Assembly (NCBI GenBank): GCA_035300505.1
Contig: DATGVJ010000201.1
Location: forward strand, 1-10,805
Reading direction: 5' to 3'
Source of the DNA: VAZQ01 sp035300505
Lineage (GTDB): Bacteria > Pseudomonadota > Alphaproteobacteria > Rhizobiales > Xanthobacteraceae
Length of the DNA stretch: 10,805 bases
The translations under genes and the position numbers were made by a program. Under the pieces are notes generated by a model that saw only the letters and a list, made by a program, of their open reading frames with translations, had not been told where the DNA came from and searched no databases. Shown piece after piece: positions 1 through 6,786 of this stretch. Position 1 is the stretch's first letter. Every line of letters begins with the position of its first letter.

Positions 1-80
1 CCACCTCGACACCGTCTCGCCACGGACGTGCATTATCCAGACAATTGACGAAGCGAATGGTCACAACGAGGCCCGCCAGG

Positions 81-230
81 TCAGGTGTCGACGCCGAGCA
101 TGATGCCGATATTCTGCACCGCTACACCAGAAGCGCCCTTACCGAGGATGTCGAGCCGCGCGACGAGCACCGCGTGGCCATGTCTCTCATTGCTGAAGAG
201 CTCTCGGCTTGCCGGGCAGCGGTTGACGGA
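81..230 (-). pseudogene. C-terminal remnant of an ArgC-like N-acetyl-gamma-glutamyl-phosphate reductase
   Basis: Read on the minus strand, this stretch is open for 49 codons and ends in TGA at 81-83. The peptide contains HGHAVLVARLDILGKGASG followed by VAVQNIGIMLG. That closely resembles the C-terminal signature of the short alphaproteobacterial ArgC type (…LDNLGKGASGAAVQN…LMLG), a reductase of arginine biosynthesis of roughly 310 residues. Upstream the same frame is closed by a TGA at 231-233, just where the homologous protein should continue. I found no convincing ArgC sequence in the other frames further upstream, so this looks like a decayed or truncated 3' end rather than a working gene. 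The identification rests on motif recall over about 45 residues and could equally mark a related semialdehyde dehydrogenase. Confidence 0.45.
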
Positions 231-498
231 TCAGTCCTGCGTCGTTCCACCGCGCCCCGCCATCAGGTGCGACATCTGCAAAGCGATCATTTCGCAAAGT
301 GACGGAACCGCGTGGTCCCATCACTGACGGGAGCGACCTGGATCAACTCGATAACGGCCTGCTGACCTTCCTCAAAAACGGCATGTAGGGCTAAACCTGC
401 ACCAGCGGGAAGCCGAGCGCCTGTGCGGCTTCCGCGAGACGTTCATCGTGTGTCTGTAAATGACGTTGTCGGGCTAGCCGTTGCGGGGGAGCATGACA
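231..498. other. Non-coding or decayed stretch upstream of the sulfatase 3' end
   Basis: No intact gene is visible. On the minus strand there are two short open stretches without convincing starts. One is about 51 codons, 290-442, ending in TGA at 287-289 and containing AVFEEGQQAVIELI. The other is a 35-codon continuation of the sulfatase frame after its stop, ending in TAG at 391-393 and containing DERLAEAAQALGFP. Both look protein-like in composition but I do not recognise them. With the ArgC-like remnant next door they may be debris of one or more decayed genes. No terminator-like hairpin with a T tract was seen. Confidence 0.3.
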
Positions 499-1965
499 TC
501 ACGCATTCGGTGCAGGCGTTGGGCCTTCCGTTCCCATCCGGAATGCCGCCTCCCGCCCGCCAAAACCCTCGACAAGCGCCCGCTGGTCGGTCTTGGCCTG
601 TCTGTCTGCGGCCTCTGGATCGACGATCCTTCTAAGCTCTTTGCGTAATCTCACAACGTGTGCCGCGCATCCCGGATCGTTGGCGACATTGGTTGCTTCG
701 TCGGGATCCGATTCAAGATCAAAGAGTTCAGGCTCGAACCCGATATACTCATGGTACTTCCACCGCCCCTTCCGCAGCATGAATGCTCCCGATGGTGCTC
801 CAACAGCGTGATATTCGGAGAATACCGCACGATTGGAATCGAACGGCTCACGCGCGACGTCGAACAGGGAGCGCCCGGGCAGTTGCGGGTCGGATAGGCC
901 AAAGGCGGCAAGAAAGGTGGGCGCAAGATCAATCAGATTGACCGGCGTTTTGCAGCCGTGTCCGCGCGGTGCATCAGGCCCGGCCACGACCAGCGGCACC
1001 TGCGTACACTCGCTGTACAGATTGCTTTTGCCCCAATGGTCACGCTGTCCGAGCGCTTCTCCGTGATCGGACGTGTAGATCACAGTCGTTGTTTCGGCGA
1101 GGCCGGCGCCCCCAAGCGCGGCACAGATCGCTCCGACGTGATCATCGAGCATCGTGCACAGCGCGAAGTAGGCCGAAATAGCGCGGCGGCGTTTGGCGTC
1201 GTCCATTCCGAACTCAGCGTCGGTCGGCATGAGCCGTTCCTGCGCGTCGACCCACGGATGTCGCGAATAGCCGCCCCGCCGTCGAAGTGCCGGCAGTGGC
1301 ATTTGGTCCGGCGGATACCTTTCGATGTAAAATTGTGGCGCGATGAGCGGGAAATGCGGCGCCACAAATCCGACGAACAGCATCCACGGCCGTTTATCGT
1401 TTGCATGGTTCCGAATCCACGCGATGGCTTGGTCTCGCACGGCCTCGTCGTAGGCATTGTACTTCGAATAGCCCGCGCCCAACTGTTCGAATCGGACGAT
1501 ATCGTCCCTGGGCCCCGGTATCGGATCGCGCACCGACCCCCACACCTGTCCTATTCCATTCCAGATGTGCATGGGCCGGTGTTGGGCATCGAAGCCGGTC
1601 GGGTCCTCGCGATTGCGATAGTGGAGCTTGCCGATGGCCTCCATCCGCACATTCGCCGCCTGTAGTCGAACGCCCCAACCTGGAACCCGGCCATCGTAGG
1701 CCGTCGCATTGTCCCAATAGCGGATGTCGTGAACGTAGCGGCCGGTCGCCAGGCTGGCGCGCGCCGGCACGCAAATCGGGCAGGGCGTGTAGGCTGCCTC
1801 GAACCGGTTGCCGCGTTCGGCAAGCGCGTCGATGTGCGGTGTCCTGACGATCGGATGGCCGGCGCACGAAAGCGCCCGCGCCTGGTGTTCGTCGGAGATG
1901 ATGAAGAGAAGATTTCCTGCCGCTCTGCCTGCTTGCTGCACGATCTGGTCACCCGCTTCCGACAA
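499..1965 (-). CDS. Cys-type sulfatase (choline-sulfatase/arylsulfatase-like)
   Basis: Alkaline-phosphatase-superfamily sulfatase, predicted to hydrolyse a sulfate ester with a calcium-bound formylglycine. Of 488 residues, the N-terminal core NLLFIISDEH carries metal ligand Asp25. The signature C-V-P-A-R lies at 65-69, with Cys65 the residue to be oxidised to formylglycine. PHFP (His204), TSDHGE (Asp300, His301) and WGK (Lys313) match metal and substrate positions of the family. The C-terminal part (FDLESDPDEATN) is typical of choline-sulfatase-like enzymes, but the substrate cannot be told. There is no signal peptide, so the enzyme should be cytoplasmic. The start is uncertain: position 1965 is a TTG without a clear ribosome binding site, and an in-frame GTG lies at 1941. 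It follows the Bug receptor by 27 nt in the same reading frame, suggesting co-transcription and perhaps translational coupling. Activity requires a formylglycine-generating maturase. Confidence 0.9.
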   Translation of the reverse strand: MSEAGDQIVQQAGRAAGNLLFIISDEHQARALSCAGHPIVRTPHIDALAERGNRFEAAYTPCPICVPARASLATGRYVHDIRYWDNATAYDGRVPGWGVRLQAANVRMEAIGKLHYRNREDPTGFDAQHRPMHIWNGIGQVWGSVRDPIPGPRDDIVRFEQLGAGYSKYNAYDEAVRDQAIAWIRNHANDKRPWMLFVGFVAPHFPLIAPQFYIERYPPDQMPLPALRRRGGYSRHPWVDAQERLMPTDAEFGMDDAKRRRAISAYFALCTMLDDHVGAICAALGGAGLAETTTVIYTSDHGEALGQRDHWGKSNLYSECTQVPLVVAGPDAPRGHGCKTPVNLIDLAPTFLAAFGLSDPQLPGRSLFDVAREPFDSNRAVFSEYHAVGAPSGAFMLRKGRWKYHEYIGFEPELFDLESDPDEATNVANDPGCAAHVVRLRKELRRIVDPEAADRQAKTDQRALVEGFGGREAAFRMGTEGPTPAPNA

Positions 1966-1992
1966 AATTTCAAGGTCTTCGCCGCCCGTAAA

Positions 1993-2985
1993 TCAATCAA
2001 TACTCACGCCGGACGCTTTAACGGCTGCAGCCCACTTCTTGATTTCACTCACAACGAACCCCTGGAGATATTCTGGCGACCGCCGATCAGGTGCGACCGG
2101 TTCGCTACCCACCTCCTTCAGCCGCTGTTGCACGGCCGGCATATTCATTGTTGCGACAGTGACTTCATTAAGCTTCTGCACGATCGCTTTTGGCGTGCCT
2201 TTCGGCAGGAAAAAGGCGTACCACGTGACGGCCTCGAAATCGGTGAGCCCCTGTTCGTGCGCGGTTGCCAGTGTCGGCAGGATCGGCGAACGGGTCCTTT
2301 TCAACAGCGCGATGGCTTTGACGAGGTTGCTTTCGATTTGCGGAATGACAGGCGCGAAGGCGGCACATTGATAGTCGATGCGGCCGGCCATCAGATCCTG
2401 CATGGCTGGCCCCGCGCCCCGATAGGGAACGTGCGTGATGTCGACGCCGATCGATGCATTGAGCAACACACACGCCAGATGAGGCGTCGTCCCAATCCCG
2501 GGCGATCCGAATTGCATCCGGGCGCGATTCGCCTTCATGTAGCTGAGCAAGTCCTGCAAGCCGTTGACCGGCAAATCCGGGCGCGCGATCACGGCAATCG
2601 GCTGTTCGACTGTCAGCGCAACGGGTGCGAAATCGGCTGCGGCATTGTAGGGCAGCCGCTTATAAAGTGATTGGTTGACTGAATGGGTGCCGGCGGTGCC
2701 GAGCACGATCTGGTAGCCATCCGGTGCTGCCCGCGCCACGCGGGAAACAGCGGTGATTCCGCCTGCGACGCCGACATTCTCGACGATCACCGGCCGGCCC
2801 AAGAGTTCGCTGATATGGGGCGCGAGAATTCGTCCTACAATATCGCTGCCGCTGCCGGCAGCAAACGGAATCACGATCGTCACGGGCCGGGCTGGCCAAT
2901 CCTGCGCTCCGGCGGGCGCAGCATCCAATGGATTGAGCACAATCCCCAGTCCGATTGCACCGATCGTGAAGGCTGATCTGAACAT
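1993..2985 (-). CDS. Bug/TctC-family periplasmic solute-binding protein (tripartite tricarboxylate transporter receptor)
   Basis: Extracytoplasmic receptor of the TctC/Bug family, which binds small organic anions for tripartite tricarboxylate transporters. The chosen ATG at 2985 is preceded by AAGAGG eight bases upstream and gives 330 residues, the usual size. A TTG further upstream at 3048 would only add a non-homologous tail. Residues 1-27 form a signal peptide (hydrophobic stretch, then APAGA before QDWPARP). Family motifs follow in order: PFAAGSGSDIVGR (40-52), VIVENVGVAGG (67-76), APDGYQIVLG (87-96) and VPYRGAGPAMQDLMAG (186-201). No TctA or TctB membrane subunit is encoded in this window, so it is an orphan receptor here, as many Bug proteins are. 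It is transcribed with the sulfatase and away from the LysR gene. I infer that it captures the sulfated substrate or a product of its breakdown; the ligand is unknown. Confidence 0.92.
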   Translation of the reverse strand: MFRSAFTIGAIGLGIVLNPLDAAPAGAQDWPARPVTIVIPFAAGSGSDIVGRILAPHISELLGRPVIVENVGVAGGITAVSRVARAAPDGYQIVLGTAGTHSVNQSLYKRLPYNAAADFAPVALTVEQPIAVIARPDLPVNGLQDLLSYMKANRARMQFGSPGIGTTPHLACVLLNASIGVDITHVPYRGAGPAMQDLMAGRIDYQCAAFAPVIPQIESNLVKAIALLKRTRSPILPTLATAHEQGLTDFEAVTWYAFFLPKGTPKAIVQKLNEVTVATMNMPAVQQRLKEVGSEPVAPDRRSPEYLQGFVVSEIKKWAAAVKASGVSID

Positions 2986-3012
2986 GGCGCCGGCCTCTTG
3001 ATGGTTGCATTG

Positions 3013-3025
3013 ATCGACGGTCGAT
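3013..3025. promoter_or_regulatory. Perfect 6-1-6 palindrome upstream of the Bug gene
   Basis: ATCGAC-G-GTCGAT is an exact inverted repeat with a one-base centre, 28 bp upstream of the Bug start codon. Its position in a divergent LysR promoter region fits an operator, for LysR or another regulator. Function is inferred from symmetry and location only. Confidence 0.4.
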
Positions 3026-3063
3026 GCGGTCGAACATAGGGGCTTCAATCAGACTGAGAAATG

Positions 3064-3097
3064 CTATTGTTCGATAGCGGTATAACCGGTTCGCTAT
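3064..3097. promoter_or_regulatory. Cluster of CTAT/ATAG dyads, candidate LysR operator
   Basis: The region reads CTAT (3064-3067), ATAGCG (3074-3079) and CGCTAT (3092-3097). ATAGCG/CGCTAT is a perfect 6-bp inverted repeat with a 12-bp spacer, and CTAT/ATAG forms a second, smaller dyad sharing the middle arm. AACCGGTT (3084-3091), itself palindromic, sits in the spacer. LysR regulators usually bind interrupted dyads of T-N11-A type and autorepress from a site near their own start. This cluster ends only 10 bp before the LysR ATG, which fits that arrangement. Confidence 0.45.
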
Positions 3098-3107
3098 AGG
3101 TGTTGGC

Positions 3108-4064
3108 ATGGACATATCGGACCGAATCGAGCGCCGGCTCAAATTGCATGACCTCCGCGTCCTCATATCGGTCGTGCAGGCCGGCAGCATGAGCAAAGCG
3201 GCCGAGCGCCTGGGAACGGCGCAGCCCGCGTTGTCACGATCAATCGCGGAGTTGGAGCACGCACTTGGCGTGCGTCTACTTGATCGCAGCCCGCGTGGCG
3301 TCGAGCCGACGGACTACGGTCGCGCGCTCATCAAACGTGGTATTGCGGTTTTCGATGAACTGCGGCTGGGCGTCAAGGACATCGAGTTTCTCTCTGATCC
3401 AACGACGGGGGAATTGCGGATCGGAGCCGGCGAAGCGATTGCGAACGGTCCGGTGCTGGGAGTCATCGAGCGACTCTCGCGCCAGTATCCGCGAATTTCA
3501 ATTCACCTTATGACGGGAGTTGTCGAACAACTTTGTGACAAATTGGCCGGGCGCACGATCGAGATGGCCATCGTACGGTTGGTCGAACCTATCCTTGATC
3601 GGCAGTTCGTTGTCGAGAATCTGTTCAGCGATCCGTTCGTCGTAGCGGCAGGCGCGCGGAATCCGTGGACGCGTCGACGGCGAATTCAACTTGCCGAATT
3701 GGTCAACGAGCCGTGGGTGCTACTGCCGTTCGATACGCTCATCGGCGCGCTTGTCGCAGCAGGCTTTCGCGCGAGTGGAGTGGAACCACCCCGAGCAACG
3801 GTCTTCACCCAGTCGCGCAATGTGCGCGACAGGTTGCTTGCAACCGGCCGATTTCTCTCGGCGCTCCCGAGCTTTTCATTGCATCTGCCCGGCGGACAAC
3901 TCTCCCTTAAGGCGCTGCCTCTGGCACTGCCCGGCACGCAGCGGCCGGTGGGGATCATCACGTTGAAGACCAGGACTTTAAGCCCTCTGGCACAGCTTTT
4001 TGCGGCTCGTATCCGAGCCGCAATCAAGCCCCTGACGAACGCAAGGAAGGTGCAAGAAAGGTGA
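3108..4064 (+). CDS. LysR-family transcriptional regulator
   Basis: DNA-binding regulator of 318 residues, the normal LysR length. Residues 13-73 form the winged helix-turn-helix: LHDLRVLISVVQAGSMSKAA, then QPALSRSIAELEHALGVRLLDR and PTDYG. Residues ~98-310 are the periplasmic-binding-protein-like effector domain. Its variant DLRVL start and the TQSRNVRDRLLATGRFLSALPS segment resemble the aromatic or organic-acid responsive branch, but the effector cannot be named. The ATG at 3108 has an AGG seven bases upstream. It is divergent from the Bug receptor-sulfatase pair across 122 bp containing dyad sites, the classical arrangement for a LysR protein controlling its neighbour in response to the pathway substrate. 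The 3' end faces the convergent metallo-hydrolase gene across a 99-bp gap (4065-4163) in which I see no strong terminator. Confidence 0.95.
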   Translation: MDISDRIERRLKLHDLRVLISVVQAGSMSKAAERLGTAQPALSRSIAELEHALGVRLLDRSPRGVEPTDYGRALIKRGIAVFDELRLGVKDIEFLSDPTTGELRIGAGEAIANGPVLGVIERLSRQYPRISIHLMTGVVEQLCDKLAGRTIEMAIVRLVEPILDRQFVVENLFSDPFVVAAGARNPWTRRRRIQLAELVNEPWVLLPFDTLIGALVAAGFRASGVEPPRATVFTQSRNVRDRLLATGRFLSALPSFSLHLPGGQLSLKALPLALPGTQRPVGIITLKTRTLSPLAQLFAARIRAAIKPLTNARKVQER

Positions 4065-4163
4065 ATGCCTAGTCCGGTGCAGGCTAATGTCGTCGAAAGA
4101 CTCAAAGTTTTCTTTGGCACTGCTCCATCAAAAGACGCTAGGCGACTCCGCCGAGCACCTACT

Positions 4164-5108
4164 CTACCTCGCCGCCGCCTTGCGCCGCTCATCGTCCAGG
4201 TTCTTCACCGCGCCTTCGCGCATCGTGTTCATCCACTGCCGCCACGATGCCGTGTCCACAAAGGGATGCGGCTCGCCTGGCTTGCGTGATTGGAGTTTGA
4301 TTGCGCGCTCAAAGATGCCTCCATTCGGATACGGATATGACGCAAGCCAGCTATGGACCATCACGTGCACCTCGACGCCGGGAAGCTCGGCGACACGGTT
4401 GACGCTCGAAAGGAACTGCTCGCCGCCGGCGACACCGTCGCGTGGACCGGGACCGCCAAACAAGAACGCTTTGTGGGCGACCCCATTGTCGTAGACATTG
4501 AACTCAGCCGAGAGCGAGCCCGGCGTGTGCCCGGGATGCCTATAGAATTTGAGAGTCTCGCCGACCAAGGTGAGCGTATCGCCCTCCTTGAGCACCATGT
4601 CGCGCCGGGGCACGCCTGGCGGCGGCGCATTGTCCCGGCCCGGTCGATTGCCGGCGGCCTCGATCAATCGCCAGTCCTCCTCCAGCGCACCAACGCGTGC
4701 GCCCGTGAGTTCGGCGATGCGGGCGGCCCCGCCGAAATGATCGAGGTGGCTATGGGTCAACAGAATGTATTTGATATCGGCGGGCGTCACGCCCGCTTTT
4801 TTTATGCTGTCGACAACATGGTCGACGTATGGCTCTTGCGCCGTATCGATCAGGATTGCGCCATCACGTGTCTTGAGAATCCAGGTCGAAACAAAACCCG
4901 GCCCGACATAATAGAGATTGTCGAACACCTTGAACGGCGCAACTTTCTGGTAGGCGACATTGTTGCGCTGGCTGCCGCGATAGGATTCGCTGAGTTCCTC
5001 GGGCTTTGGAGCCTGGGCGGTCGCGGATGCGGGTGGCAGCGTTGTAGCAATTAATTGGGCTGCGAGGCAGAAAAGTAGGCGGCCAACTCGTTGTCTATGG
5101 AAATCCAT
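4164..5108 (-). CDS. Exported metallo-beta-lactamase-fold hydrolase, subclass B3-like
   Basis: Zinc hydrolase of the metallo-beta-lactamase fold, 314 residues. The chosen ATG at 5108 has AGGA nine bases upstream and begins a signal peptide (HRQRVGRLLFCLAAQLIATT, then PPASATAQA). The longer open frame up to 5225 overlaps the neighbouring small gene and adds nothing recognisable. The metal motif HSHLDH is at 119-124 (His119, His121, Asp123, His124). HPGHTPGS supplies a further ligand at His194, and His252 in MVHSW is a candidate for the last one. The sequence order (GFVSTWILKTRDGAILIDT, then the HxHxDH loop and GHTPGS) matches B3-like family members such as those annotated as subclass B3 beta-lactamases. 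Most such proteins have no proven beta-lactam activity, so resistance should not be assumed. It is convergent with the LysR gene and lies 49 bp downstream of the antitoxin-like gene. Confidence 0.88.
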   Translation of the reverse strand: MDFHRQRVGRLLFCLAAQLIATTLPPASATAQAPKPEELSESYRGSQRNNVAYQKVAPFKVFDNLYYVGPGFVSTWILKTRDGAILIDTAQEPYVDHVVDSIKKAGVTPADIKYILLTHSHLDHFGGAARIAELTGARVGALEEDWRLIEAAGNRPGRDNAPPPGVPRRDMVLKEGDTLTLVGETLKFYRHPGHTPGSLSAEFNVYDNGVAHKAFLFGGPGPRDGVAGGEQFLSSVNRVAELPGVEVHVMVHSWLASYPYPNGGIFERAIKLQSRKPGEPHPFVDTASWRQWMNTMREGAVKNLDDERRKAAAR

Positions 5109-5157
5109 GTGTAAATGTCCTGGAGGTCCGAAATCGCCCTCGGATCGAACGTAATTC

Positions 5158-5382
5158 TCAAGTGCCGCGGACACGGAAGCGTTCAAAGACCTCCTCGAAC
5201 GGCACCCTCGGATCGTTTCTGGCACGTCTACGACGTACCTCTGCCAATTGATCGTCGCTTAAACGCAGGTGGCTCTTGTCCTGCTCCTCAACGGCCAGCA
5301 ATATTTCAACAATCTCCTCCTGCCGCTTTTGCGGCAGCGTGAGCACACGGTCGAGAACGGCTTTTACCTGGTCCTTTGTCAT
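5158..5382 (-). CDS. Small antitoxin-like protein (addiction-module component type)
   Basis: A 74-residue charged protein. The N-terminal half (MTKDQVKAVLDRVLTLPQKR, then QEEIVEILLAVEEQ) is predicted helical. The C-terminal part, LSDDQLAEVRRRRARNDP then VPFEEVFERFR, is the pattern seen in small addiction-module proteins that are usually followed by a ParE/RelE-type toxin. No toxin gene follows: downstream lies the metallo-hydrolase. It may therefore be an orphan antitoxin or a protein of another function. The ATG at 5382 has no clear ribosome binding site. A TATGAT hexamer (minus strand, 5394-5399) lies 11 bp upstream of the start, so the mRNA could be leaderless or have a very short leader. 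The assignment is by resemblance of a short sequence only. Confidence 0.6.
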   Translation of the reverse strand: MTKDQVKAVLDRVLTLPQKRQEEIVEILLAVEEQDKSHLRLSDDQLAEVRRRRARNDPRVPFEEVFERFRVRGT

Positions 5383-5483
5383 GCTTGCAGTTTATCATAG
5401 GTCCTGCGTGCAAACTCCACCCCTTCGAACACCGCTGCGTCCGCATGTAAACTCGTCGCCGGCATCCTCAATGAGCCCCCTGC

Positions 5484-6005
5484 ATGAACCTATCTCGCAA
5501 TGGAGAGCGCCTGCTCCTGACCTACGAGAGGTCAGGCTTTGAACTGCTCACCGATCCGGTCTTCATGGTAGCGTTGGTGATGCTGGTCCTGCTGGCCGCG
5601 GCCATCGTCGTTACCTCTGTGATCTACGGCAAGGGGCTTGAGATAACGTTGTTGATGCTTTTCGGCGTCGGCATCGGATGCGCGAGCATCTATGAGGAAT
5701 CGCTCGACGCCGATTGCACGACCGAATTCGATCTGGCCACGCGGTCGATCACTGTCACGATGAGCGGCTTGTGGAACCGACAACTCGGACCAATCTCTTT
5801 CGATGACGTTGACACGCTCGATACCGTCGACGGGTCTGTGGGGCGACATCGCGCAGCTATCGCGACGCTCATGCTCACGGATGGATCGAAATGGCGCTTG
5901 GGACACGAAGGCATCTGGGTGCGTCCTGTCGCGACGAGCATGGTTCCGTCCCTGCTGATCAAGATCCGTCACACGACGGGACTTGCCGGAACTGATGCGA
6001 CTTGA
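5484..6005 (+). CDS. Hypothetical membrane protein with two N-terminal helices
   Basis: Unrecognised protein of 173 residues. Two hydrophobic segments at about 26-48 (VFMVALVMLVLLAAAIVVTS) and 52-70 (LEITLLMLFGVGIGCASIY) form a hairpin. A soluble C-terminal part of about 100 residues follows, rich in beta-type sequence (TTEFDLATRSITVTMSGLWN, then ISFDDVDTLDTVDG). This layout, two helices then a small beta domain that reads 'stored value, linear term, threshold', recalls membrane-anchored PH-like domain proteins, but I cannot confirm this. The ATG at 5484 is the only suitable start; an ATG at 5471 is out of frame and no strong ribosome binding site is visible. It lies 245 bp upstream of the cytochrome gene, so it is probably a separate unit, and it is divergent from the antitoxin-like gene. 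Confidence 0.65.
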   Translation: MNLSRNGERLLLTYERSGFELLTDPVFMVALVMLVLLAAAIVVTSVIYGKGLEITLLMLFGVGIGCASIYEESLDADCTTEFDLATRSITVTMSGLWNRQLGPISFDDVDTLDTVDGSVGRHRAAIATLMLTDGSKWRLGHEGIWVRPVATSMVPSLLIKIRHTTGLAGTDAT

Positions 6006-6122
6006 CCTACCAGAGGTCTGGACGTGTGACGAACGGCCTTCGAAGAGCCAGAAACCAGCAAGGCCGAGCACTGAGCCGTGGCAACGATAAGGGGCGGAAC
6101 GGATGGGCAGCGGGCCCGCACC

Positions 6123-6147
6123 AATGGAACTCAATAATGGAACTCAA
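6123..6147 (+). repeat. Two tandem copies of AATGGAACTCAA
   Basis: The 12-bp word AATGGAACTCAA occurs at 6123-6134 and again at 6136-6147, a 13-bp period with one base between copies. It lies in the 245-bp non-coding gap (6006-6250) before the cytochrome gene, about 100 bp from its start. It could be a slippage duplication or a tandem regulator site. The rest of the gap shows only a TATAAG (6214-6219) that could act as a -10 element, without a clear -35. Confidence 0.5.
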
Positions 6148-6250
6148 AGGCCTGTCGACCGCACCCGCCCTGAATCAACCACTCACGATGGCTCAACTTG
6201 GCTACGGGTCTGCTATAAGTCTGCTGCATAAAGGCCACCCGAAGGAAGCG

Positions 6251-6772
6251 ATGGTGATGCCATCATTTCGAAAATTGCTGCACCGCTGGCGCCACGCGGC
6301 TCTCGCCCTCGCGTTGCTGGCGCTTGCCTCACTTTGGCCAGGCGCCATCGCGATCGGACAAGACGAGGAGGCCAAGACGGTCAAGGACATCATCTGGGCC
6401 CGAAAGGTCTTGATGGCGACGGCGGGCGACCGATCCGACCAGATCCGGAGCATGATCTCCGAGCGCGATATCGATCTCGAACGCGCCCGCGCGCTGGCGC
6501 GCGATATCTCCGTCCTGCTCACGGTTTTTCCGCATCTCTTTCCAAAGGCCTCGAACCTGTGGAAAGAAGGCGATGACCAGGACCCCGCAACCGATACGAT
6601 CGCGTCGCCGGATATTTGGGACGATTTCGCGGATTTCTATAAGCAGGCCATGGCGAATGCGAAAATCGCACGCGACTTGAGCCGCGCCGCCGATGAGGAA
6701 GAATTGAAAAGCCTGCATCGCGCACTCGAGATCACGTGCGATGTTTGTCATTCGCTTTATCTGAAGGAATAG
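6251..6772 (+). CDS. Cytochrome c'/c556-like periplasmic c-type cytochrome
   Basis: Predicted exported haem protein of the cytochrome c' family. With the ATG at 6251 it has 173 residues; AAGGA at 6242-6246 is 4 nt upstream, and GTG 6254 or ATG 6257 are equally possible starts with better spacing. A signal peptide (HRWRHAALALALLALASLWP, then GAIAIG) precedes a mature part of about 135 residues, the usual length. It is rich in helices: KDIIWARKVLMATAGDRSDQ, a middle segment with FPHLFPKASN, DIWDDFADFYKQAMANAK, and a C-terminal haem motif CDVCH (Cys163, Cys166, His167) only six residues from the end. The C-terminal position of CxxCH and the preceding IW-DF pattern are diagnostic of cytochrome c'. 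Members bind NO or CO or carry electrons; the role here is unknown. It lies 14 nt ahead of the FGE-fold gene, so the two are probably co-transcribed and both periplasmic. Confidence 0.82.
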   Translation: MVMPSFRKLLHRWRHAALALALLALASLWPGAIAIGQDEEAKTVKDIIWARKVLMATAGDRSDQIRSMISERDIDLERARALARDISVLLTVFPHLFPKASNLWKEGDDQDPATDTIASPDIWDDFADFYKQAMANAKIARDLSRAADEEELKSLHRALEITCDVCHSLYLKE

Positions 6773-6786
6773 AGAAGGTTGACGAT

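Noticed and set aside
45..302. 85-codon plus-strand open frame at the left edge
   Set aside because: It is antisense to the ArgC-like remnant, has an unremarkable translation and no ribosome binding site.
958..1665. 235-codon plus-strand open frame inside the sulfatase gene
   Set aside because: Antisense shadow of a well-supported sulfatase with intact motifs; Arg/His-rich translation without recognisable domains, and no ribosome binding site.
1729..2670. 313-codon plus-strand open frame across the sulfatase/Bug junction
   Set aside because: It runs antisense to two recognised genes and their gap; its composition is the mirror of GC-rich coding sequence and no family is recognisable.
4103..4116. 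CAAAG-TTTT-CTTTG hairpin between the LysR and metallo-hydrolase genes as a terminator
   Set aside because: The stem is only 5 bp and AT-rich and is not followed by a T tract on either strand; too weak to call.
4164..5108. Calling the metallo-hydrolase a beta-lactam resistance gene
   Set aside because: The zinc motif supports the B3-like fold, but most environmental members have other or unknown substrates and nothing in the context points to beta-lactams.
6002..6250. N-terminal extension of the cytochrome reading frame back to a TTG at 6002
   Set aside because: The extension lacks homologous character, precedes a clear signal peptide and contains the tandem repeat; AAGGA at 6242-6246 supports a start at 6251-6257.
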